Positions 1 through 6,448 of a stretch of DNA of 8,968 bases are shown here, piece after piece (positions within the stretch are counted from its first letter, which is position 1; every line of letters begins with the position of its first letter). The notes under the pieces are model-generated. The model did not search any database, was not told the origin of the DNA, and worked only from the letters and a program-made list of their open reading frames with translations. This DNA comes from an uncultured Caulobacteraceae bacterium (lineage in GTDB: Bacteria > Pseudomonadota > Alphaproteobacteria > Caulobacterales > Caulobacteraceae): positions 1 through 8,968 of the forward strand of contig CAISGS010000496.1 in the NCBI GenBank assembly GCA_903884915.1, in the 5' to 3' direction. The position numbers and the translations under genes were made by a program.

Positions 1-120
1 TATCAAGAGCAGGCGCGTAAGGCTCGCAACGCAACCTTCTTGGCCGATCTTCGTAAGAATTATCGCATTGAAATCAGCGGCATACCTCATACTGTTCTTA
101 ATCAGCCTGAGGCCAATTGA
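1..120 (+). CDS. C-terminal end of a probable parvulin-type peptidyl-prolyl isomerase (partial)
   Basis: Frame 1 is open from the window edge and ends at TGA 118-120, giving 39 residues that finish ...IPHTVLNQPEAN. The segment with FLADLRKNYRIEI is a short charged helix followed by a beta strand, as at the end of many SurA/PpiC-like peptidyl-prolyl isomerases of alphaproteobacteria, where R/K-rich 'AxLxxLRKxYxVEI' tails close the chain. Such proteins fold outer-membrane proteins in the periplasm. Only the tail is visible, so neither the parvulin domain nor a signal peptide can be checked, and the family call rests on this tail alone. It converges tail to tail with the GAF-GGDEF-EAL gene, 24 bases apart. 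Confidence 0.45.
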   Translation, partial: YQEQARKARNATFLADLRKNYRIEISGIPHTVLNQPEAN

Positions 121-144
121 CCGCGAGAGGCGCTTTTTCTCAGC

Positions 145-2058
145 CTAGTTGAAGCTGTCGGTCAGCCATTTAGACGCGATATCGACAGGCATGGCCTTGG
201 CCCAGAGATAACCTTGGCCAAGCTCGAAGCCCATGTCGGTGAGGGCCTTGAGCTGTTCTGGTGTCTCAACCCCCTCGGCAACCACATCAAGTCCGCAGGC
301 CTTGCCAAGGGCCAGAACCGTTTCGCACAGGGCGTCGGCCTGACGATCCTGTCCAATCAGTTTTACGAAGCTCTGATCGACCTTGATGATGTCGAAGGGC
401 AGGGAGCGGAGGTAGTTTAGCGAGGCGTAGCCGGTCCCAAAGTCATCGAGTGCCAGTTTAAGGCCCGCCTTATGCAGTTCCATCAGCGCGCGGCGACCAG
501 CGCCATCGCCGTCCAGCCACTGGCTTTCCGTAAGCTCAAGGCAAAGCCGCGTCGGATCGGCACCAAACCGGGCGAGGATGTCGAGAATCTGTTCCGTGGT
601 CCCAACCTTCAACAGTTGAGCGACGGAAATGTTGACGTTGACCGAAAGCCCCTTAAGGGGGTCGCTGGGATCTGCCACCGCCTTACAGGCGGATTCAAAC
701 ATCTTCAAACCGATGCGGTGAATCTGACCGGTCTCTTCCGCAACTGTGATGAGATCTTGAATTGGAACGGTTTTCAGCTTTTCATCGGTAATCCGCATCA
801 GCGCTTCGAAGCCTTTGGCGCGCCCTGTCGTAAGGTTCATGATCGGCTGATAGAAGGGCTGAATGGCATCAGTCTCGTGAGCCTGGTCCAGCAACTTGCG
901 GATATTGCGATGACTTTTCGCGCGTGCTGCGAGGCTTTGGTCAGCGATTATAATTTTATCACCGCCCAGCCGCTTGGCGTCGCGCGTGGCCTCATCGGCC
1001 ATCACAATGATCATTTCTAAGTCACTGGTATCGTTGTCATAGGTTGATAGACCACAGGAAAAGGTGATTTGAAGATGGAGTTCGGCCATCTCAAATCCGA
1101 CAGCCATATCATTCGCCAGATCTTCGATCAGGGATTTTGCTTCGTTGATCGGGAGGGGCAGAAAGGCCACAAACTCGTCGCCGTCAAACCGAACCATCAG
1201 TTCAGCACAATCCAGCCGTTGCTGGATGAGTTTCGCGACCTGGGCGAAAATCACATCACTTTGCGCATGACCAAACTGCTGCCTTAATCTTTTAAATCGA
1301 TCGAGATCGATGAAGGCTAAGGTGAGGGGAGATCCAGTACTGACGGCGCGATTGACAATATCTTCGCCCTGCTCGATCAGAAGGTTACGGTTGCCGAGCC
1401 CGGTGTGAGCATCGTGAGTGGCCAGATAACGAGACCGTTCCTCATCGCGATGACGCTCGGTGGCGATGGTCGCGAGTTGGTGAAAATCCTGCGCAAACGA
1501 GATGTCGATCGCCCGCTCAGCCGACCAGGTGGTCGGATAGTACATGCCGAAAACCCCGAGCAAGGACCCATTGCGTTCATCAATAAGGGGCGTCGACCAG
1601 GCTGAGCGAATGCCATATTCCTTGCACAGCCCGACAAAATCGATCCACAGCGGGTCCTCGAACACATCCACACTGATGATCGGTTCACGGGTAAAGGCGC
1701 AGGTTCCGCAGCTTCCCATATTGGGACCAGGGACCATCCCCTCAACGATTTCGGCAAAGGAGTTGGGTAGGCGACCATAGCCGCCCGCGCGAAGAACCTG
1801 GGCCACGGGATCGAAATAGAGGATAGAGGCCGACATGTCCGGAAAGGCTTCTTCGGCGAGCCGCGCGATTTCCGATAGGGTTTCTTTGAGCGATGCATTG
1901 CGCGCAACCAGCTCAAGAACCCGCTGTTGCCCTTGAAGCAGGGCCTCTGGGCTGATGAGGCGACCCTTGAGCGACTCTAAACTGGCCCTCAGACGATTTT
2001 GACCATCCCGCAAGGCCTTTGGCGATAGGGATATACTGGAATTCGCGGATAGGTTCAT
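145..2058 (-). CDS. GAF-GGDEF-EAL protein, probable cyclic-di-GMP phosphodiesterase with degenerate GGDEF domain
   Basis: A 637-residue cytoplasmic protein without a signal peptide or membrane helix. Order: N-terminal helical stretch, GAF sensor domain (about 42-202, with a GSCGTC pair at Cys117/Cys120), GGDEF domain (about 207-377) and EAL domain (about 387-634). The EAL domain keeps every residue known to be needed for c-di-GMP hydrolysis: E418 in EALMR, N476, E508 in ELTES, D538-D539 in DDFGTG, K559, E595 and E598 in AEGVE, Q615. The GGDEF site reads DGDEF (292-296), the guanine-binding Asn of the KxIND stretch is Arg259, and the RxxD inhibitory site is DCAE, so cyclase activity is unlikely. 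The likely net role is c-di-GMP breakdown controlled by GAF ligand and possibly the GGDEF domain. Start: ATG at 2058 with AGAGGC 10 nt upstream. An in-frame TTG at 2112 adds 18 residues but has a poor ribosome site. It is 134 nt downstream of the small membrane protein gene and may have its own promoter. Confidence 0.9.
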   Translation of the reverse strand: MNLSANSSISLSPKALRDGQNRLRASLESLKGRLISPEALLQGQQRVLELVARNASLKETLSEIARLAEEAFPDMSASILYFDPVAQVLRAGGYGRLPNSFAEIVEGMVPGPNMGSCGTCAFTREPIISVDVFEDPLWIDFVGLCKEYGIRSAWSTPLIDERNGSLLGVFGMYYPTTWSAERAIDISFAQDFHQLATIATERHRDEERSRYLATHDAHTGLGNRNLLIEQGEDIVNRAVSTGSPLTLAFIDLDRFKRLRQQFGHAQSDVIFAQVAKLIQQRLDCAELMVRFDGDEFVAFLPLPINEAKSLIEDLANDMAVGFEMAELHLQITFSCGLSTYDNDTSDLEMIIVMADEATRDAKRLGGDKIIIADQSLAARAKSHRNIRKLLDQAHETDAIQPFYQPIMNLTTGRAKGFEALMRITDEKLKTVPIQDLITVAEETGQIHRIGLKMFESACKAVADPSDPLKGLSVNVNISVAQLLKVGTTEQILDILARFGADPTRLCLELTESQWLDGDGAGRRALMELHKAGLKLALDDFGTGYASLNYLRSLPFDIIKVDQSFVKLIGQDRQADALCETVLALGKACGLDVVAEGVETPEQLKALTDMGFELGQGYLWAKAMPVDIASKWLTDSFN

Positions 2059-2186
2059 GGTCGGCGCGCCTCTGTTGAGCGCATCCAAATCGTTACGAAC
2101 CTTAGTTGTCAATATTAAAGCTCTAAAATACGGTATTCCTTATATGCCGAGCCAGTTATTTTTGGAATCTGGCCATTAAGGGTTGA

Positions 2187-2201
2187 CGCGAACTATTCGC
2201 G
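2187..2201 (-). terminator. Perfect 6-bp hairpin with the stop codon of the small membrane protein gene in its loop
   Basis: CGCGAA and TTCGCG form a perfect 6-bp stem around a 3-nt loop that is the TAG stop (minus strand) of the gene at 2193-2531. The sequence after it on the minus strand, TCAACCCTTAATGG, has no T-tract, so this is not a canonical intrinsic terminator. It could stabilise the mRNA 3' end, help Rho-dependent termination, or be a protein-binding palindrome. Confidence 0.3.
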
Positions 2202-2531
2202 ATCAGTGCCGATTAGAATGGATTTTCCCGTTGCGCCAGGTTGGAAACTCAAAACCAAGAGATAAATCCCGAGGAAAGCGGAGCCGAGGAAAAAGGCTAA
2301 GACCGCCAATCCAAGACCTTTGGGGCTGAACCGGTTGCGCCATGCGACCCACACCGCAGATAGGCTTAGCATGAACATGAAGTCGAGGTTGAATTGCCCG
2401 GGCCATTGTAACTTGGCCATATCCCCGAAAAAGACTTGGAACAGGGTAAGGCCGTCTGTGCTGAGGACCTTACCAGTATAGGCCGATAGGATGATCAGGA
2501 TCAGACCGAGCATCACGCGAAAAGCCAACAT
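2193..2531 (-). CDS. Small conserved-looking integral membrane protein of unknown function
   Basis: 112 residues with three predicted membrane helices: about 4-20, 49-65 and 73-95. Between helices 1 and 2 lies WPGQFNLDF (43-51), followed by a WVAWRNRFSP stretch (61-70) at the end of helix 2. The tail after residue 96 is polar and ends SILIGTDRE. This WxxQFN(L)DF plus WxxWR layout reminds me of an unnamed family of small proteobacterial inner-membrane proteins, but I cannot give it a name or function. The start is well supported: AGAAGGA lies 7 nt before ATG at 2531. It is 84 nt downstream of the sulfatase and 134 nt upstream of the c-di-GMP gene, on the same strand. The hairpin after the sulfatase suggests it may be expressed separately. 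Confidence 0.75.
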   Translation of the reverse strand: MLAFRVMLGLILIILSAYTGKVLSTDGLTLFQVFFGDMAKLQWPGQFNLDFMFMLSLSAVWVAWRNRFSPKGLGLAVLAFFLGSAFLGIYLLVLSFQPGATGKSILIGTDRE

Positions 2532-2590
2532 TGTCTCATCCTTCTGTGTCGTCAGAGCCGTAGCCTAGGGCCGCTCCATGGGCGGTGGCA

Positions 2591-2607
2591 ATAACCTTCG
2601 AGGTTAT
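2591..2607 (-). terminator. Hairpin just after the sulfatase gene, candidate 3' end of the sugar operon
   Basis: ATAACCT and AGGTTAT form a perfect 7-bp stem with a 3-nt loop, 8 bases beyond the sulfatase stop codon (minus-strand TGA at 2616-2618). The minus-strand sequence after it is TGCCACCGCC, with no T-run, so termination is only suggested by position. It may alternatively protect the operon mRNA from 3' exonucleases. Confidence 0.35.
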
Positions 2608-2615
2608 GGCTGGCG

Positions 2616-4172
2616 TCAATCCTCTGACGGCGGCGGTCCCAGCACCGTATCTGCCCAAGGCGCGCGATCTTCCTTTCCACCGAAAAAGTCCGGATCAAGG
2701 ATCGCGTCCTTCATCGACACCTGCACGCTCGGTCCGCGAGGAAAGGCGGTGAGAGCGGCAGAAAGCGTCTTGACCAGTTCTGGGCGGCTTTGGGCGAGGT
2801 CGGTTTTTTCGCTGGGGTCCTGCTCAACATTATAGAGCGCCTCAGGGGCACCATCGATGCGAACCAGTTTCCACGGATAGCGATAATAGGCCTCGTCTTG
2901 ACCCAGACCCTTAGTGGCCTGGATGACATAGTCCGATACGGGCAGGGCTTTGGCCTTGGTGAGGGCGGGCCACAGGCTCCGCCCATCCAACCGCGTCGGA
3001 ACCTTTAGCCCAGCGCCCTGTAGCAAGGTCGGCAAAACATCCTGCGCGGTGATCATCTGGGCCGACGTCTTCGGGGAAAGCTTTCCTTGCCAATAGACGA
3101 AGGAGGGGACCCGCGCGGCGCCTTCATAGACCGTCGCCTTGGCACCTTTGAGCGGCAGATTGTCAGACCCACCTTCAATATTATTGACCCTCATGAACTC
3201 CATAAAGTGCGGCGTCAATTTGGTTCCGGCCGCCGCCTCCATCTTGGCGATCTGCTGTCCGAGGACGGTAAAGGATGGCGGCGGCGAAGCGATCAGGCCG
3301 CCATTGTCGCTCATGAACCAGATGATCGTATTGTCGAGCATGCCTTCGGACTTCAGCGTGTCGACGAGCCGACCAATGGCCAAGTCCAATTCCGTCACCA
3401 TGGCCGCATGGACGCGTCTGTGCGGGTTCTTGATGTCCGCATATTGCGCGATGGCCGCTTCGGGGGCCTCGTTCGGCAGGTGCGGTGCGCCAAAGGCCGC
3501 GTAGAGCATCAGGGGGCGGCTCTTGTTGCGGCCGCGAACCAGCTTGATGGCCTCGGTCGCGATGAGATCGGTGGAATAGCCCTCTTCGCGCAGGGTCTTG
3601 CCATTGCGCTGCCAATCAAGCCCACCTCCGTGGACGTGGTCCCAATAGCCAATACCGCCGTTCAATGACCCATAGAACTGATCGAACCCACGTTCAGTCG
3701 GTAGGTAGGCCCTCTGACGCCCCCCCAAGTGCCACTTACCGGTCAAAAAGGTCTGGTAGTTGGCCTCTTTGAGATATTGCGGGAGCAGCTTTTCGCTCAA
3801 GGGCAGGCCAGTTGGTGCGATCTTAGACAGGGGCTGAACCACGCCCAGTCTCATCGGCGAGCGGCCCGTCATCAGGGCTGAGCGGGTGGGGCTGCAGGTT
3901 GGCTGTGCGTAGTAGCGATCCAAGATGACGCCCTTAGCGGCTAGGGCATCGATGTTCGGGGTCTTGATCTCACCGTCGTGATAGCCGACGTCGCGCCAGC
4001 CCATATCGTCGGCAAGGATGATGACGATGTTGGGGTGGCTCAGAGCCGCCGTTTCGCTGCTGCTGACATGCGGGGACATTGAGGCTGCAGTCGTGCTCTG
4101 TGTCTGACAGCTGGAAAGGCTGACCATGGCCGCGATGGCCATGAGGCTCGCTGCCGTTTTTGAACCAATCAT
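2616..4172 (-). CDS. Type I sulfatase (arylsulfatase A/B-like), predicted lipoprotein
   Basis: A 518-residue alkaline-phosphatase-superfamily sulfatase that hydrolyses a sulfate ester, here probably on a sugar. The N-terminus is a lipoprotein signal: hydrophobic residues 8-20, then lipobox LSSC with Cys22; Gln23 follows, compatible with outer-membrane sorting. Sulfatase signatures are complete: metal ligands D55-D56 in ILADDMGW, nucleophile motif CSPTR with Cys93 (to be converted to formylglycine), K146 and H148 in TGKWHLG, H231 in APHLP, D289-N290 in MSDNGG, and K345 in LKGAKATVYEG. A stretch at about 295-335 between SDNGG and LKGAK is longer than I expect for arylsulfatase-B-like members. 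AAGGGGG lies 5 nt before the ATG. It follows the GH20 gene by 92 nt on the same strand, which points to sulfated amino-sugar glycans as substrates. The exact substrate cannot be read from sequence, and no formylglycine-generating enzyme is in the window. Confidence 0.93.
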   Translation of the reverse strand: MIGSKTAASLMAIAAMVSLSSCQTQSTTAASMSPHVSSSETAALSHPNIVIILADDMGWRDVGYHDGEIKTPNIDALAAKGVILDRYYAQPTCSPTRSALMTGRSPMRLGVVQPLSKIAPTGLPLSEKLLPQYLKEANYQTFLTGKWHLGGRQRAYLPTERGFDQFYGSLNGGIGYWDHVHGGGLDWQRNGKTLREEGYSTDLIATEAIKLVRGRNKSRPLMLYAAFGAPHLPNEAPEAAIAQYADIKNPHRRVHAAMVTELDLAIGRLVDTLKSEGMLDNTIIWFMSDNGGLIASPPPSFTVLGQQIAKMEAAAGTKLTPHFMEFMRVNNIEGGSDNLPLKGAKATVYEGAARVPSFVYWQGKLSPKTSAQMITAQDVLPTLLQGAGLKVPTRLDGRSLWPALTKAKALPVSDYVIQATKGLGQDEAYYRYPWKLVRIDGAPEALYNVEQDPSEKTDLAQSRPELVKTLSAALTAFPRGPSVQVSMKDAILDPDFFGGKEDRAPWADTVLGPPPSED

Positions 4173-4201
4173 CCTATCCCCCTTGTTGGCCCATAAACCG
4201 A

Positions 4202-4242
4202 CCTTGGAGTACCATAAAATGACAGAGCCCTCAATTCCAAGG
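4202..4242 (-). other. Inverted repeat in the GH20-sulfatase spacer
   Basis: CCTTGGA (4202-4208) and TCCAAGG (4236-4242) are perfect 7-bp complementary arms separated by 27 nt, inside the 92-nt gap between the GH20 stop and the sulfatase start. In the mRNA it would form a stem-loop about 30 nt upstream of the sulfatase start codon. It may be a processing or stability element that sets the sulfatase level apart from the GH20 gene, or chance. Confidence 0.3.
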
Positions 4243-4264
4243 CCAATCTATCTTCTGTGGTCAT

Positions 4265-6448
4265 TTATCGCGCGGCTTCAACCAGACGCTGGAGCGATGG
4301 GACGAAGAGGATTAGGAGATCGGCTGGTGGCTGCTCCTTCGACGACAGGCCCGCAAAGATGGTCGCTGACGCCTTTTCAGCAGCGGCTTGCTTGGCCAAA
4401 GCCGCCTCGGCGCGCTGGGTCCAGTCTGTAGCCGAAGGGGTTTTGGTCTCAATGGCGGACAGGGCCTCAAGCCCAATCTGTGACAGGTCATGAATGTCCG
4501 CGGTGATCGGCGAGGCCTCTGCCAAGGCGGGGTTGGTCGCGGCAAGCGCGCTGACGCCTGACGCTATATCCTTCCAAGCTTGAAGCTGGTCTCGCAGGGA
4601 CTGGGCGCTCGTGACATCGCCGGCCAATAGCCCATCCACCGAGCGGTCAAATCGGGTGACCTCGAAACTGTCCGCCGCCGCAATATCTGCGAGCCCTTTG
4701 AAATCCTGCGGTGGGAAGGCCTTGAAGGTCAAAAGGCCCCGCAAGACATGGTTATGGGCGTGGTTGCGCAAAGGCGCGACGAGATCGAGGAACCCCCTGA
4801 CCGTGTCGGTTCCCGTGGGAGCAAGGTTTGCGATCATGGCCGCCCGTTTCGCCTCGTCCTTTAGGCCGGAGCGCCGCAATCCCTCTTGGACGATATACAG
4901 GCGACGATAGAGATCGGCCTCATCACGCACCTCGGCCGGGGACCAGAGACGCTCTGCCACAGCGGCGGCGCGGGGCCATAGCCTTTGGTCGAGGATCTCA
5001 TCAGTAACCAGCTCTGACCAGAGGGCGGCCTCTCCGCCCAGCACCAGAGTCTTTTGGGCTTCCGTCAGTTTGAGGTCTGGGTTCTTGACCATTTCGTCCG
5101 CGAGGCGAGGGCCAAAGATCGGATGTTTACGCACCGTAGCGGTCTGTTCGGGGTTCAGACCGCTGGCGGCGGGGTCTTGAGGATCGACCCGGTAGGCGCT
5201 AATGGCGGGCTCCAACAGGTCCAGATAGTAGCCAGCCGAGACGATGACCGGGTGGCCCAAGGCGGTGGCCTTGGCCATAGAGCCTGACCCACGCCAAGCT
5301 TGGATGACCGTATCCTTGCCCGTTTCGACCCGTCCAATCTCTTCCCAGCCAATGACGATCTTGCCGCGACGTCGCAGTTGGGCGCTCAGTTGATCGTGGA
5401 AATAGCCTTCCAACTCGACCTTAGACTTGAGGACCTTGGCGGCCATGAAGGCTTGGATCTGCGGGTTCTTGGCCCAATGTTCCCCGGTGACCTCATCGCC
5501 GCCGACATGGAAATAGGGATCTGGAAACAGGCCCGCCATCTCACCGAACAGACCATCGAGAAAGGCGTAGGTCTCAGGGATCGTGGGGTTGAGCGCCGAG
5601 TTCATGGCGCTGATATAGTTGGCACCCGCCGTTGGCCCGGAGGCCAGTTCTGGATAGGCGGTCAGGATGGCCAGGGTGTGACCGGGCACATCAAATTCCG
5701 GCACGATGCGAACACCGCGATCGCGGGCATAGGTCACCAGGTCTCGGATCTCGCCTTGACTGTAATATTGGCCGTGAGCGCCCACCTCATGAAGTTTGGG
5801 ATAGAGGCGGCTTTCGACGCGGAAGCCTTCATTGTCGCTGAGATGCAGGTGAAGGACATTGAGCTTGACCTGCTCCATCGCATCGATCTGCCGCTTGAGA
5901 CTGTCAAGGCTCATAAAGTGGCGCGCCACATCGATCATGATCCCGCGCCAGACAAATCGGGGCGCATCTTGGATCGTGCCAAGCGCGAGGTGAGGGCCGC
6001 CTGGCCCGTCAATCACGGCCTGACGCAGGCTGGCGAGGCCGTAGAGCACGCCTGCTGGCCCATCGGCGACCAGGTGAACCCGCCCGGCCTTGAGGGTCAG
6101 GCTATAGGCCTCCTTTTGGGTTGGCTGCAGAAACCCGGGATCGTCTGAGCGGCACTCAATGATCAGGACAGCGCGTGGACCGGGGCTTGTCACCGTCTTG
6201 AGGCGGCTGGTCCAGCTCTGTTTAAACCGCTCGGCGGCGCGGGTCAGGAGCGGGCTGCGATGGCCGCGCCACTCGATATTAAAGCTGCGAGGCAGGGCAT
6301 CTGAGCTGGCGGTGATCTGGCTGGCGCGAGGAACCGGCAAGAAGGCGCTTGGACCTTGCGGCGCGGCTTGGGCATGAGGGGTCATGGAAAGGGCTGCCAA
6401 GGCTAAGAGCATTAATGCGACGGGATGTTTGCGGTTGGACCTAGTCAT
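4265..6448 (-). CDS. Beta-N-acetylhexosaminidase, glycoside hydrolase family 20, secreted
   Basis: A 727-residue exo-acting enzyme that removes terminal beta-linked GlcNAc or GalNAc by substrate-assisted catalysis. Residues 1-28 are a Sec signal peptide (MTRSNRKH, hydrophobic core, AQA before Ala29), so it should act in the periplasm or outside. The GH20b-type N-terminal domain spans about 35-160, and the TIM-barrel catalytic domain about 165-510: WRGIMIDVARHF (R168), HLHLSDNEGFR, VPEFDVPGH, the catalytic pair D318-E319 in FHVGGDE, W385, and GGEAALWSE (471-479). A segment at about 410-465 before GGEAALW appears inserted, and about 215 C-terminal residues after 510 are helix-rich and match no domain I recognise. 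Its ATG overlaps the transporter stop by 8 nt (ATGACTAG), indicating translational coupling; no strong Shine-Dalgarno sequence is seen. Context (sugar porter upstream, sulfatase downstream) supports amino-sugar glycan scavenging rather than peptidoglycan recycling, which usually uses GH3 NagZ. Confidence 0.95.
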   Translation of the reverse strand: MTRSNRKHPVALMLLALAALSMTPHAQAAPQGPSAFLPVPRASQITASSDALPRSFNIEWRGHRSPLLTRAAERFKQSWTSRLKTVTSPGPRAVLIIECRSDDPGFLQPTQKEAYSLTLKAGRVHLVADGPAGVLYGLASLRQAVIDGPGGPHLALGTIQDAPRFVWRGIMIDVARHFMSLDSLKRQIDAMEQVKLNVLHLHLSDNEGFRVESRLYPKLHEVGAHGQYYSQGEIRDLVTYARDRGVRIVPEFDVPGHTLAILTAYPELASGPTAGANYISAMNSALNPTIPETYAFLDGLFGEMAGLFPDPYFHVGGDEVTGEHWAKNPQIQAFMAAKVLKSKVELEGYFHDQLSAQLRRRGKIVIGWEEIGRVETGKDTVIQAWRGSGSMAKATALGHPVIVSAGYYLDLLEPAISAYRVDPQDPAASGLNPEQTATVRKHPIFGPRLADEMVKNPDLKLTEAQKTLVLGGEAALWSELVTDEILDQRLWPRAAAVAERLWSPAEVRDEADLYRRLYIVQEGLRRSGLKDEAKRAAMIANLAPTGTDTVRGFLDLVAPLRNHAHNHVLRGLLTFKAFPPQDFKGLADIAAADSFEVTRFDRSVDGLLAGDVTSAQSLRDQLQAWKDIASGVSALAATNPALAEASPITADIHDLSQIGLEALSAIETKTPSATDWTQRAEAALAKQAAAEKASATIFAGLSSKEQPPADLLILFVPSLQRLVEAAR

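Noticed and set aside
121..144. Possible intrinsic terminator after the partial first gene (GCG AGAGG CGC then five Ts)
   Set aside because: The stem is only 3 bp; the T-run alone is not enough to call a terminator.
472..1020. Plus-strand open frame opposite the EAL domain
   Set aside because: It is a mirror of the conserved EAL coding sequence with no motif of its own. The same holds for 3087-3668, opposite the sulfatase.
2059..2112. TTG start for the GAF-GGDEF-EAL gene, adding 18 residues
   Set aside because: There is no good ribosome site before it, and TTGACA at this spot looks more like a -35 element. The ATG at 2058 has AGAGGC upstream. The longer form is not excluded.
5300..6148. Long plus-strand open frame (282 codons) opposite the GH20 gene
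   Set aside because: It is antisense to the conserved GH20 catalytic domain, its translation shows no recognisable domain, and it has no clear ribosome site. Such frames arise from the codon bias of the real gene.
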